From Strongylocentrotus droebachiensis (taxonomy: Eukaryota > Echinodermata > Echinoidea > Camarodonta > Strongylocentrotidae): 64,000 nucleotides of DNA. The notes below the pieces were generated by a model. It ran no database searches. It was given only the letters and a program-made list of their open reading frames with translations, and was not told the DNA's origin. Positions 22,575 to 34,725 of this stretch are shown here, piece by piece (the stretch's first letter is position 1; each line of letters starts with the position of its first letter). A program made the position numbers and the translations under genes. The stretch covers positions 186,001 to 250,000 of the forward strand of contig JAVYIG010000893.1 in NCBI GenBank assembly GCA_035222895.1. Direction: 5' to 3'.

Positions 22575-23455
22575 TGAAGAGCTGTAGTTATAGCCCATAT
22601 ATAAAGTAGAGATAATAATATTTAAATCTAGAATCTAAAATCGATAAGTAATTATCAAAAAGACTCAATTCTTTTTATTTCTTACATGACCATAACCATA
22701 GATACCATTCGCTCTGGAAATTACTACCCCCTCCCCCTGATTTTGTTGAATTCAAAACGCCACAAATCACAGAGCTCTTACACTGGTTAGGTTTGAGGGT
22801 AAATGTAGAGGTAAATGCATTAATGGTTGCCAACTAGCACATTATATAACGTACCATTGGATACAGTTTCGAGCAAAGTACCATTTGAGACATCGTAAAC
22901 AGCGCCATCAAGAATGGTTCCTGGAAAGCTTTTTCGCAGACCGAAATTTCTTTGGCGCAAAGATAGGAATATGTAGACCGCAATATATTTTGATATTTAA
23001 AAAAAAAGTGTACTGATTGTCATTATAATATGATTAACCTGTTCCAAAACTGTGATCAGGTAAACTTTTAAGAGAGACATTGATAAAGCAAGGACCCTCT
23101 CAGTGAAAGACAGTTGAAACAACTATAGAGAGGCTGGGGGGGGGGCACACACTCAAGTTTGAGGGAAAAACATTAATGACGAAAGGCGGACCTTGATGAC
23201 AAAAACGTCATGATTGCAAAAAGAGTTTATTTAACTTGGAAGATTTGTCAGTAAAGAGGGGAGCATTACAGCCAGAGAACATTGGGAAGGAGAGGAAGGA
23301 GAATATAAGAACGTCTATCTTTACAGTGTTTTCAAACATCGTTGGTATATTAGGCGTTACATAAATCCAGAATACCATTATTGCTATTAACAATGTGCGA
23401 AGAAAATAATTTCAACCCCAACCATTGAAGAGGGATCCCCTCCAAGACCCGCTCA
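22575..23455. other. No gene recognised
   Basis: AT-rich DNA with a G run at about 23136-23145. Nothing is recognised. Confidence 0.5.
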
Positions 23456-23469
23456 CGAATATCTTTCTA

Positions 23470-23640
23470 TCCCCCCCCCCCCCCCCTGCCTTCACTGGCG
23501 CATCCCACTTTTATGTCAAAATATATCCCCCCCCCCCCCCAATAAAAAGGCAACATGGAAAGGGGAAGGGAAATTGGGAGGAGAGGGGGAGGGAGACGCG
23601 GGAAAGGGGAAGGAGGTAGGGGGGAGGGGAGGGAGAGCTT
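23470..23640. repeat. Two C runs and a purine-rich tract
   Basis: C runs at 23471-23487 and 23527-23540, then GGGGAGGGAGACGCGGG-type purine DNA to 23637. The Gly-, Pro- and Arg-rich frames across it are artefacts. Confidence 0.9.
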
Positions 23641-24020
23641 TAGTCCTCCCTCCACTATCAGTCTACGACACGAATCTGAACTTGTGCCTGAGAAAAACCG
23701 ATCCAATCGGATTAATGTCACTTCCCATGTTCTTAACGCCACATTTTTTGAACGATTTAAACCCTGCAAGTCCGGAGGATAAGCGGGCAAATCTATCATG
23801 TTTCAAAAGTCGAGCACGGTTTCGTGGAAATGCGAATAACAGAGGTCAAAGGTAACACATGCGCACCAGGGCATTAGGGGGGAGTCTTTTTCATGAATGA
23901 AAATGTCTGATGCCAGAGCCAAGTTCGGAGTAAGGATGTGAAAGATAGACAGGATGAAAGACGTCGAGCCAAAAAAAAGTACAAGGAACTTGCATCGGGC
24001 GAGCACTAAAGTAGTGTAAC
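23641..24020. other. No gene recognised
   Basis: Less AT-rich stretch with short open frames only; no domain or splice signal is seen. Confidence 0.45.
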
Positions 24021-24104
24021 TATGATGATAACGCTAATAACAGGGAGAGTGATTATAATAATACTGATGATGGAAATGAAAATATTGATAGTAGTGGTAA
24101 AGAT

Positions 24105-24118
24105 ATTGATGATACTAT

Positions 24119-24195
<77 letters not shown>

Positions 24196-24455
24196 GTACT
24201 ACTAATACTATTACCACTACTACTACTACTACTTCTACTACTACTACTTCTACTACTACTACAACAACTACTACTACTACTACTACTATTACTAATAATA
24301 ATAACAATAAGAATAATGAAATTTATAATAAAAATAATGATAATAATATTGATAATAATAATGAAAATAATAATGATAATGATGAGAACAATAATAATGA
24401 TAATACAAATAATGATTATAATAATTATATTGACAATAATATTGACAATAATTGG
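24105..24455. repeat. (CTA)n microsatellite grading into (AAT)n/(GAT)n
   Basis: Nearly pure ACT/CTA triplets from about 24116 to 24290, then AAT-type triplets to 24455. The poly-Leu and poly-Val frames here have no biological meaning. Confidence 0.97.
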
Positions 24456-24459
24456 GTTT

Positions 24460-24650
24460 TATTAACCCAGGGTAGTCGTATCAGTATTATTACTCTTCTC
24501 TCGCGCGGGCCCTACAATCATTATCACCTAAACGAATGCCAGGTACTCCACCTGGGTGGAGACTGGAAAATTGGGATTAATGTTTTGCCAAAGGATGTTA
24601 GTGCCGGACTGGTTCGGATCTCAACCCTTAGATCGAGAGTAATGTGAAAC
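24460..24650 (-). mobile_element. tRNA-headed SINE (S2 family), diverged
   Basis: The minus strand carries a diverged B-box region (GAGATCCGAACCAGTCC), then CATCCTTTGGCAAAACATTAA, the conserved central block, then a body ending next to the AAT microsatellite. The microsatellite probably grew from the element's own ATT tail. Confidence 0.65.
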
Positions 24651-24654
24651 TATG

Positions 24655-25440
24655 TTAGTATTAATAAGAACAATAAATAATGTATTTAACATTATAATAA
24701 TCCCTTTTTCGTACCCTAAACATAGCATATTATATTAAAATGTACACGACCCTTTAAAATGATATACATAGTTTTAGCTCCCGCTGCTAACACGTCTTAC
24801 CAATATAACTATTTTTTTGTTTTTGTTTGTTTTGCCATGTAGTAAGGAGAGATGGTATTGGAAAGTCCTTTATAACAGGAATAGTGGGAGCGGGCGGAGA
24901 AGAGACGGACCTGCTATTTCCTGTTTAACAAAAAAAATCCACATATGGACAGGGGATAAACTGGAGTCTAGAAGGCAACAAGAGCAACAACAGACGAAAA
25001 GGATATAATGTAAACTTATGATGGCCACAGCAGCGCAGCTAGTGACACCTGGCTGAAAGAAGAAGACCAATACTTTATTTGCTGCACATCTATCGTGTGA
25101 GACAACTGTAGACAAAATGTCTCATTTTGAAGACATGCATTCTTGAACATCTAAGAGCTGGTAACAGCCATTAATTTGGTCACAATGTAATGCCAATGTA
25201 TGGTAGAAAGAAATTAGATCGATTGTCTCTGTTACAAATTCTACAATATCTTTCTTTTCGAATTAAGCAATATGAACTTACCGTTTGTAAATTAGGATTG
25301 GCATTCACAATAAGCTTAGTGCTGTAACTAGACATTGATAAGTAGGTTCGTGTTCATATTACATTTCCGGCGATTCTGTTTTATCTATATCTGGGTTGAC
25401 AAAGATGGTGTACCACAGACCCACCCTATGATGCCGACCC
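24655..25440. other. No gene recognised
   Basis: AT-rich DNA; small frames at 24817-25008 (+) and 24870-25115 (-) overlap and carry no domain. Confidence 0.5.
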
Positions 25441-25448
25441 CGAGTCCG

Positions 25449-25460
25449 CCCCCCCCCCCC
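25449..25460. repeat. C run
   Basis: C homopolymer followed by a short CA-rich patch. Confidence 0.85.
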
Positions 25461-25537
25461 CGGACACACACAAACACACCTCGTAGGCCTATATAGCAAT
25501 ATGAGGTGGGGATGGGCAATGATAATTTTACTCTTAA

Positions 25538-25909
25538 AGGAATCTTTTAACAATGAGATACACGGTTCTACATGTTACCAGTGTCTGTGATATGGTGTAA
25601 TATTGAAGCCCTAAAAAAAAAATCGCGTTTCAAAATGATCAAGAAGTGCCTCAAAAAAGTAAACATCTTTGAGTGACCGGTTTTACCATACTCGTTTTCC
25701 CCAATAGACTGTTGTGTTATGAAAACTGTTTAGCGAGCGGTTTTTAAAATTTGTAATTCCAATCATTAATTTCTTGATAATCAGACAGGTGATCGGCTTG
25801 TAAAAGTCATGGAGTTCCTGACTGACCTAAAGGTTTATAATTATCATTGCAGCATGAGCTAAATCAAGGATTATTTCTAAAGGATCTAAGACAAAGATAC
25901 CGGATCCCT
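25538..25909 (+). mobile_element. Family A TTAA-flanked element, copy 3
   Basis: TTAA at 25534-25537 and 25910-25913. This is the longest uninterrupted copy (372 bases) and contains all landmarks of the family: GTGATATGGTGTAATATT, AATGATCAAGAAGTGCC, CAATAGACTGTTGTGTTATG, GGTGATCGGCTTGTAAAAGT and the GCATGAGCTAAATCA end region. No coding frame is present. Confidence 0.8.
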
Positions 25910-26308
25910 TTAAAGAAAACTACGAGTCTATTTTCCCATTGCTGAATAAGGCTTTCATATAATATAATGATAAATGCTTAATTATTTTTTAAATTTAATT
26001 TACGAATTTCAACGAGGTTTAGTTGTCTTTAAAAATATTGTCTCGTACATCAAAGTTTATTCGTAGACCAAATTCTAAAAATATCATGATATTCGTCAAT
26101 CAACTGCAGGTGATCTCAGATAAGCTGCGTACAAACTCTTCACCTGCCGAACACGTGTTTTCTTGTAAAGGGCATATTATTAACTGGGCTAAAAATAAAA
26201 GTGATGAAAACTGACACGTGAAGACACTCCGAACTTCTGGAGAAAGTCGTCAAGGTGCTTCAAGTCACGTGAGATGGGAGTGACGACATGAGAAGGTGAA
26301 AGGTCAGT

Positions 26309-26722
26309 TGTTGAAGATAAGATGGGTGTAAGAGAGACCCTTTTATCCGTTTTTCCTTGCCCAGTGAGTACCGATGACGCAGTTGTAATTTGAGGACTTG
26401 AATAAAATACAGGGGTTGACGAAGATAAGAGAGATGTGAGAGACCTTTTTATCCGGTTTTTTGCCCAGTGAGATCTGATGACACAGTTGTTATTTGAGGA
26501 CTTGAATATTTTACAGGGGTTGATGAAGATAAGAGGGATGTGAGAGACCTTTTTTTATCCGGTTTTTGCCCAGTGAGATCCGATGAAACAATTGTAAGTT
26601 GAGGACTCGAATATTTTACAAGGGTTGCTAAAGATAAGTGCGGTGTAAGAGACCTTTTTATCCGTTTTTTCTTGCTCAGAGATCCGATGAAACAATTGTC
26701 TTTTCAGAACTTGGATATTTTA
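26309..26722. repeat. Tandem repeat, four units of about 105 bp
   Basis: Units start near 26309, 26414, 26517 and 26622. Each runs GTTGA.GAAGATAAGA, GTGAGAGACC, TTTTTATCCGGTTTTT, GCCCAGTGAGATCCGATGA, CAGTTGT, TGAGGACTTGAATATTTTACA. They diverge by substitutions and homopolymer length. No open frame runs through all units. Confidence 0.9.
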
Positions 26723-27855
26723 GAGGCAACTTGTGGAAAGCAATTAGACCACATTCACTGACATTATAGCTGCTATTTGGTCAGATTGCTTGCAATGATG
26801 TTGAGTCATGCTTATCAAACAAAGGCCAAATTATAAAAACTAACCCCAATTACACTTCTGATCTATCAAAATATTTACATCATGTTTATGATAAAAAACA
26901 CTTTCTTCAATGAAGGACATTTGCTGTTCCTACTACGTTATAGGTCTAGTTAAAATGCAGTAAGGGTAAACTCTTCCCCGAAGATTATTCAAGAAAAGGG
27001 TACATTAGATGTAACATCTGCAGGAGGCTCTCTGTCTCATTAATTTGTTAGCTTCCAAAGTAACAAGATTCCTTCAACAACAAAAATCCTTTGATTTTTC
27101 ACAAATATGAAACATCTTAATATAGTCTAGTTATAGAAGAGATTATTTAATAATTCACATTTCTCAAAATTTACATTCCCTATTCGACAAAACCCAAACA
27201 TTTTTCCTTTCTGGTATAGATACAGGAATAGCATTTTTTTTTAAAATCGATAATTCCATTGTAAATAGGTTATGATTTTTTAGTTTTTATAAAAACTGAC
27301 CACAATTCAAAGTCAAAGAAACTAAAAGAAATATTTCCTGGAAAATAAACATTGAGGACTTATTAAGCATAAACTTCTCAAGTTCATGCAGAGTATGAGA
27401 TAAACATTCATTTCTTCGAAAGCAGTCATTTTTTAGTCTCACTTTCGAGGCAGATATCGAAGAAGAAAAAAAATAACAGGACACAACAAATCTCATTTAG
27501 TTTCTAGAATGCACTAATTCTTAGTTCGCACGTTACATTTTTTTGTGACTACTTTCGTCAGTTCCTCGTGTCGTGTATATTTTCTTCTTTTGCGATAAAT
27601 ATCAAATATTTTATCAGTACGATTGAAAAGGAGTAAAATGAAACAAAAATGATAGCAAAACAAATTGATTTGGTCGTACAGCCGGTACCGTAGCGCTTTG
27701 GCGGGCATTGAATTGTGACTTTTCGCAAAATATACAATTATGTTTTTAATTTTTTTAATTAAATATTTAAAAAAGTATGTGATAATTTTTCTTATTTCTG
27801 AAATGAATTAATTTTATTGCCTAACATCTAGAGCAAGATTGATTAGTACACTATA
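26723..27855. other. AT-rich, no gene recognised
   Basis: Minus-strand frames at 27287-27496 and 27514-27708 are short and AT-driven. Nothing is recognised. Confidence 0.5.
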
Positions 27856-27859
27856 TATA

Positions 27860-27944
27860 CTTATCTGTAAAGCGCTTTGAGAGGGCCTCCGGTCCTGAAA
27901 AGCGCTATATAAGAACGAGCTATTATTATTATTATTATTACAGA
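27860..27944 (+). mobile_element. LINE/SINE 3' tail with (ATT)n end
   Basis: CTGTAAAGCGCTTTGAGAGG, a short loop, AAAAGCGCTATATAAGAACG, then seven to eight ATT triplets. The paired AAGCGCT motifs can form the stem-loop typical of CR1/L2-group LINE 3' ends, which reverse transcriptase of that group recognises. Confidence 0.75.
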
Positions 27945-28965
27945 TAAATGAGATTACACTTAATTTGAACAGAGAGTCAAGGCTAAGTTAGACCTAAAGT
28001 TGTGCTGACAAAAGATCACCGTCAAATCCATATTTTTCTATACTAAATGAAACTATCAAGATAATTTTTTATAAGGTGAATATGAAGCTATTTAGATTTA
28101 TCAATGTTTCAAATGTAACGTTTGTTGGTTAATGAATTAACATCAATTTACTATGTTTAGGAATCTACTAGGTATCTTCTCGTCGGGGCTCTTGCGCGTA
28201 TTTCAACGCGTAAAATTGTAGGTTTTGAAAAAGGGTAATATTATTACATTTCCTAGCTGCTCTCTACCCTACAGCTGAATCTGGTTTAAAACCAAATTTC
28301 CACCTTTATTGACATTTCAGCATTTCAGAAATACCAACCAAGCATAACTCCTTGGCTTATTTGTAACCGTAACCGGGCGGTGACGAACAGCCACAAACCG
28401 GACCAAACCGAACAAAATCACCAAATACCCGGAACAGAGTCAGGGCAGTATGCGCGCTGAATTGCGTAGAGGCCCGATCACATATGCCACGAAAATCCGC
28501 GAAATACCTCGGTAAAATGGCTCCCCCTTGAAATAATTGTTATCTCTTTTTCATGGAAAAAGACAATGTTAATAGATCTTTAAAAATAGTATACATGTAT
28601 ATGAATCATGGAGAGATCAACCTTTATATTACAGAAAACAAAGACGAATTGGAAAAGGTGGGGTAGATGTAGGCAGAGTGAGGGAGTAGGGGAGACGGGG
28701 AAAGGGGGAGTAAAATATATATATATTGCAATTGCGAACAATAACCAGTTCAAGTATCAACATAAAATTATTGATAGCTGGTCATATCAGCAGTCCATGT
28801 AAGGAGAGTCCCAAATATGCCAATCAAACGGGATTGCTGCTGTTCAGATGATGCTATGTAGCACTAATCTATTCTAAATAAAAAATAACTAAGCATTTCT
28901 AATACATGTAACATAAGAATTGTGTGAAACACACGAGGTAATAATATAATAGAGGGATAAAGAAG
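27945..28965. other. No gene recognised
   Basis: AT-rich DNA with a short GC-richer part (28370-28500). No structure is recognised. Confidence 0.5.

Positions 28966-28971
<6 letters not shown>

Positions 28972-29000
<29 letters not shown>
28972..29000. repeat. (GA)n microsatellite
   Basis: Pure GA run immediately left of the hAT-like element. Confidence 0.95.
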
Positions 29001-29002
<2 letters not shown>

Positions 29003-29011
29003 AGGTAGACA

Positions 29012-29194
29012 CAGTGGCGGATCCAGGGGGGGGGCCCGGGGGGCCCGGGCCCCCCCCCCTTGAGAAAAAAATCATGTAAAATCACGCGATTTTTACCTTT
29101 TTTTGGGGTTGGGCCCCCCCCCCTGGCGCTCAAGGGGGGGGTGCAAATTAAAAAATTTCGAGGACCAAAAAAAAAAAAAAAAAATGTGCTCACT

Positions 29195-29227
<33 letters not shown>

Positions 29228-29396
29228 ACTGAGCGACTTGGCTGGCTGAGTCGTTGCGATTTTTTTTGGGACTTCAAAAAAAAAAAAAAAGTGTCCGCTT
29301 ACCCCCCCCCCACTGAGCGACTTTTCGGACTTTTCGGCTGGCTGAGTGGTTGCGATTTTTTTTGGGACTTCAAAAAAAAAAAAAAAGTGTCCGCTT

Positions 29397-29430
<34 letters not shown>

Positions 29431-29530
29431 ACTGAGCGACTTTTCGGCCGGCGCGATTTTCAAATTTTCGGGAGCAAAAAATAAATAAAGTTGGGCCCCC
29501 CCCCCCTAAGAAATCCTGGATCCGCGCCTG
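29012..29530. mobile_element. hAT-like MITE with 8-bp target duplication
   Basis: Ends CAGTGGCGGATCCAGG and CCTGGATCCGCGCCTG are inverted repeats. GGTAGACA occurs directly on both sides (29004-29011 and 29531-29538), an 8-bp target duplication typical of hAT elements. The inside holds G/C runs, A runs and a threefold tandem block starting at 29228, 29312 and 29431 (ACTGAGCGACTT, GGCTGGCTGAGTSGTTGCGA, T run, GGGACTTC, A run, GTGTCCGCTTACC, C run). No transposase frame is present. Confidence 0.92.
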
Positions 29531-29549
29531 GGTAGACATAGACATACAA

Positions 29550-31310
29550 GTAGACAAATAGAAAGCTTTATTTTTGTAACGAAAATATTACCATTTCAGG
29601 TATGATACCAAGTGAACAAACCTATCGACAAAGGAAATATGGATTTCTTTAGTGTTCGTATTCGGAAATGCTTCCGAGATAAGAGAACCGAATCAAAACC
29701 AACACTGACTATAAATTAATGATACTGAGCCACAAAAAAAATTCTAACTGAACTGTATATGCATGATGTGAGCCCAAGAATGTACCCACGTATAGAATTT
29801 AATTCTATTCTTTCCTATTTCCGTTTACTTTTTTAAAATAACCAAAATAACTGATGAAAGCTAGATTAACGGGAAAAATGGCAGTTGCCAAAAGATTGGA
29901 ACCCGCTTTCTGTTTGCTAGAGGTTCAACGTCTGGTCAAGCTATGCTGTCCTAATGAAGTTGTTCCTTTTTTCTTCTTCAAACAATGAGTTAGTTATTCT
30001 TGGTAAAATATCAGAGAGATTGGCAAAACGCCACAGCAGGTGGGGAACGCGATCGGTTGTTAGAAACTTTTCAACTGATTTTAACAGCCTTTTTTTCTTC
30101 CTCTTGACATCGGTCATAGAAGAATTCTTCGAAAAAACTTGGCAGTGAAGAGGTGGCTTTGGTTGTCTTCGGTCATGCACTCAAAATTTAATGATTCACT
30201 ATGGCACCGGATTTATAGGAAAATAATGTGTATATTACTCTTTTAAATGTTTATAGTCAATCAATCTTCACTGGTTACAGGCTGTGCTAATGCGTTGAGT
30301 TTTTATGAATAAACAAACTGTAAAATATTCAATTCATAACCTTCTTTAAATATATATATTTATTTTATATTACAGAAAACAACAAGAAAGCACAACGAAA
30401 CGGTTTTGTTTACTGTTATAAAAAAAGAACTACATGTACGAGCGGTATATGAAAAGCAGGACAAAACGACTTGGCATTACTTAAAGACTACAAACTTTGT
30501 TTTGTTATTCAATGGCTTATGCCGTATCAATAACGACAATATAATGTATGTTTTTTTCATCTAGAATATTAATTCAACAAGACCAATTACCGTCTTATCA
30601 TTCATTGACCTATTGAAATTGTTCTAAAACTATTTACCCTATTTAAAAAATAAAAGGTTATACCGATGTATTACATCGAAAGACGTAGGGACATCTATAC
30701 CGTTTTTTTCTTCTTTATTATGATGATTATATTCATTTTTGTATAATAATATAGCTATTTGATATATTATATGCTGAAAATTAACAACATTATGAAATTA
30801 TTCCCAGTTAACTTTGTGATACATAAACAAGAAACAAAAACACTTACCTACTCAGTTGTTTAATGATAGTTGCGATTTTCATTGTTTAAACCATCCAGGG
30901 TTTACTTTCTAGGAATCTGCTGCCCTAGGGGAAATTAAAAATTAAAAACAATATTATTCAAAACTGAATTCACACGATACCGAAACTCCGTAAGAATATG
31001 AACAAGGCCGTTATGAAAATATAGTAACAAAGATCTAATCACCGTGATCATGTTAGTAGCCATGGTAGTAAAGAGCAGAGTGAAACACAAACATGGTATG
31101 CACAACGCCATGCAAGATAGATTAGTGTTTTGAAATGTTAAGCAAAGGAAGACAAGTATTATGTTTAGGCGGCCCTTATTTAAAAAATAACAGTTCTAAA
31201 TATGAAACGATTGACTTAGTTTTTCATTTTACGAATTTAAATTCATCTGTTCGATTTAGGTTACCGGTATGTGGATTGAGAAAATAAGACAATCGGTTCA
31301 TATATATCTA
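29550..31310. other. AT-rich, no gene recognised
   Basis: Overlapping frames at 29941-30180 on both strands are uninformative. A mixed patch lies around 29990-30060. Nothing else is recognised. Confidence 0.5.
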
Positions 31311-31316
31311 TTTTTA

Positions 31317-31363
31317 ATTTTCTTTTCTATATCTAATGTTACAGTAGATATAGAAAAGAAAAT
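31317..31363. repeat. Perfect 19-bp inverted repeat, 9-base loop
   Basis: ATTTTCTTTTCTATATCTA at 31317-31335 pairs without mismatch with 31345-31363. It lies 48 bases left of the larger hairpin at 31412-31500. Confidence 0.9.
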
Positions 31364-31411
31364 AGTAGTATATATCATGCTTTTATGTTTACGTCTTTTC
31401 CGAGTTAATGA

Positions 31412-31500
31412 TAACTAAATTACTACACGCAATAAAATGACATACATTTCTAATAATATAAGAAATGTATGTATTTTTATTGCGTGTGGTAATTTAGTTA
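31412..31500. repeat. 40-bp near-perfect hairpin, 9-base loop
   Basis: Arms 31412-31451 and 31461-31500 (TAACTAAATTACTACACGCA at the base) pair with about three mismatches. Size and loop resemble a pre-miRNA or a small foldback MITE; no TSD was found, and expression cannot be judged. Confidence 0.85.
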
Positions 31501-31504
31501 TTTA

Positions 31505-33700
31505 ATTTGGTTAGTATTATGTTAAAATCTTTAAACAGTGACATGCAAACATGACTCTAAAATATCTATTTATAGCCAGGTCTTCCCGCTTATAAATTCT
31601 TGACAGATATATACATATATTACATAACATTTTTAATAACTTTCAAGTATGTGTTTTAGTCATATTGTTTTATCATATTGGTAAACGGAAGTCTGATATA
31701 TTTTTATTTTTTTAGCAGATGTTTCTGCATTTATTGAAAAATTAAATACAAAATATTCAAACAACAATAATGGTAGGCATATATGATATAATTGATTTAC
31801 ATAAATTTTGACAACTTAAATACAAACAAAAATGCAAATATATATTTGAGAACTTGAAAGTATTAAGATTTTTCTAAGAATTAAGATAAATGCAGAGGCC
31901 AACTATTAAGCATGAATGCTCGAGACGATAGCAGCCGGAAAAAGGAGACACTTGACGCTGTAATGGGAGTATGTAGGAGAATGGAGTGTCACGTATAAAG
32001 ATTTTTTTCTTCTCAGAAAGTATCTAAATAAAAAGTTGGAAAGAAGAAAAGAAAGAAGGGGGAACAAAAGAAACTTGCAAGTGTGTGCAGGTGAAGTAAG
32101 TGTTCGAGTCCTTTTGTTGATTTATCTAATGACGAACAGAAAATTTCTATACGTTTGAAAAAAGGACAACAAATTAGATAGTATTTTTTTTAAATTTAGT
32201 TCACGAAAGAACGGATCTTGCGCAAAAATCAGATTCTAAAACGGAAATACAAAACAAATGAAACATCCCTATGTTATGGTACTAATGGAGGAATGACACT
32301 ATCCTTCACAAAATAAGCAAGTTCTTCAATCACTTTTAATGAAACACAAAAATGTTCGATCTAAAATATATATTCGAATAGAAATTTTATTCAAATCCGT
32401 GTATTTGAGATTAAGAAAAACTACATAAAGCTTTTGTATTTGTATGATATACTTCTCGAACTCCATACAACCATAGAACATTTTATAAAATCTTAAATCG
32501 TACATGTATGATTGAACCGTTAAAGTTATCTTATCTTTAAAAAATCAAATCTACATGTACAATTGACAAATCATAAGGGCCCAAAAAGTTTCAAATCGTG
32601 AAAGTAAATGAACCCTGAACATAACAAAAGGTCAGAGCCGATATTGCCCACTGAAATATACTGTTTTTATCAAAATAATTATAAGTAGTTCATATGTTAG
32701 CGAAAGAGAAGTTTTGTGACGGTATCCCTTCACTACCCTTACTCCGGCGGGAAACACCCCTAAGCTCTTGGGGGCCGCTTTGTGCAAAACTAGGAAGTAT
32801 TCGGTGTATGAGAAACTATAGTGTACTTTTGGGCGGTCTCAATTTAACAAGCAAATTTACTAATAATATACTGGGATAAATATACCCAGAAGTTACTATG
32901 TCATAATGGAAGGAGAGGGAGAGGGAATGGGAGAATGGGAGAAACAAGAAAATATAAGGAATTAAAGGGAGACGAGAAAAATAGAAAAGAAGGAAAACAA
33001 GTGGGAGAAAAACAGAAAGATAGAAATGGAACTAGAAAATATAGAGAGGAGGGGGCAGAGAAGGAACAGGAGCTAGAGAATTAAAAGAAGCGGGAGGAGG
33101 AGGAAATGAAGGAGAAATGGAAGGTAGAACAGAAAATTGTGTTGCAAATACTTTCATAAACTATACTCACAGCATATTTTTGCATAATGCAATTCTAGTG
33201 ATTTACAATAAGTACATGCAATTATATGGTATCTCCTAATTTAATCCAAACAACAAGTGTAAAGAACTTTATAAGTTTTTATAAGGTTCAGTTTTATCTA
33301 TTTTCTTTGTATGAACTTACACAAGACAAATCTGTGATTGTTTTTTATACCCTTAATGACACTAACAAATTAACAACTTGATTTTTTTTGGGTTCATTTT
33401 CATAATATGGTTTCACAGTAATGCACGTGGAATATTTTATCTGTCCTGGGATGATCTGGGCCTTCGCTCCCCCTGTAGTGTCCCGATCAAAGCCTATTCA
33501 GTTTCGCTATCCTCATCACTTGCTTTAACCAGTTCACCATAACATTTTGTTACGTTGGAATAAGGTGCTTGCCATTCGCCTAAATAATACAGTATGGTGA
33601 CGGTGGTGTAACTTTCTTCGTTGTAAAAGTCATATCCAATAGCTCAGTTATTCTTTAGATTGAAACAACATACAGGTATATAAAACAGTACAAATATCGA
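31505..33700. other. AT-rich, then purine-rich, no gene recognised
   Basis: Mostly AT-rich. 32905-33130 is strongly purine-rich on the plus strand (GGAGAGGGAGAGGGAATGGG and similar). No coding evidence. Confidence 0.55.
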
Positions 33701-33704
33701 ATGA

Positions 33705-33885
33705 CGATGGCTCAGTGGTAAAGTAGTGGCCCTTTTAATCGGTAGGTCCCGGGTTCGAAATCAAGTCGATACGCTAGTTCCCTCTAGCAAATACTTTGGA
33801 GAGACTTAAAACCGTTGGTCCCCTGGTTGCTTACTCACGAGCATACATATGCTTTTTTAGTCAGTAAGAGAAAGCAATTAAATAT
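33705..33885 (+). mobile_element. tRNA-headed SINE (S1 family)
   Basis: The head has an A-box TGGCTCAGTGGTAAAGTAG (33708-33726) and B box GGTTCGAAATC (33752-33762). The body carries CTTAAAACCGTTGGTCCCC and the tail GTTGCTTACTCACGAGCAT. The head looks like a tRNA, but the body, and the reverse copy at 38274-38465, show it is a SINE and not a tRNA gene. Confidence 0.8.
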
Positions 33886-34000
33886 AATGAATACTGGTAA
33901 ATGAGGGAGAAGGGAAGCAGGGCAAGACAGGCGTATCAAATTAAGACATCAATTCAATATGCTGACTAGTGAAATAGTGCCATAATGTTACAAATGCCAG

Positions 34001-34125
34001 GACCCCGTCTTATTAACATTTGCAATTAATCAAGCCTTTCTGCGATTGATATCAATGCTATCAATCGCAACTATGTACATACGAAATGGGAGACTGTAAA
34101 CGCAACTCTTTATAAGACCGGGGTC
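34001..34125. mobile_element. Family D MITE, short copy
   Basis: Ends GACCCCGTCTTATTAACA and (inverted) GACCCCGGTCTTATAAAGAG, with an inner GATTGATATCAATGCTATC AATCGC foldback. Related to the outer element at 57484-57793. Confidence 0.7.
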
Positions 34126-34725
34126 AAAATATAGATGTAAATGGAGAGCCGTGATTGCCATAGACAAGGGACCCGAGAAAGCAAGCACGTATTGAAGCAA
34201 TACTCCTTCGAGGACGCCATCTTGAATTTCAAGGCAGCGTTGAAGATGAGTTGGCAAAATTAAAGCTGAGCGACAAAGCCGAGATTATGCTAATTATGGC
34301 TGCTTCCTAGAAAGAAACAACTGTTTTTTCGTCTCAAGTGGTTATGCTCAAAGCTTGAATAAATTCACTAAGCATTATTGACCATGTTTATTCATGTTTC
34401 ACAATCATAGAGAAACAAAAAGTTTTAAAAGAAAATATTTAAAGAAATATTAACCTTCAAAGAAATTATAAATCTATATGGAGGGCACCATTAGAAGAAG
34501 AAAAGAGAAACGGAGTTAATTAAATAAAAGCAAATTTAGAGTAACATTATTTAGTAATTCATAAAAATACATACAAAAATATTTGTTCTTTTAATAACAT
34601 GTATTTTCAAGAAATTGTACACCTGTAGGTCTACTTTTCACTGTTGATTTTTCGGTTTTCAATCAGTCCATCCCTCCCCCTCCCCTACACACACTTCTGT
34701 TCAAATATATGTGACCGTAGGTTAA

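Noticed and set aside
24022-24465. Long poly-Leu and poly-Val open frames
   Set aside because: They are translations of a (CTA)n/(AAT)n microsatellite; no start context or non-repeat part.
29060-29557. Frames of 137-154 codons with Pro/Gly/Lys/Phe runs
   Set aside because: They lie entirely inside the hAT-like MITE and follow its homopolymer runs.
33705-33775. A genuine tRNA gene
   Set aside because: A and B boxes are present, but pairing of the arms is poor and the sequence continues into a SINE body found elsewhere in the window.
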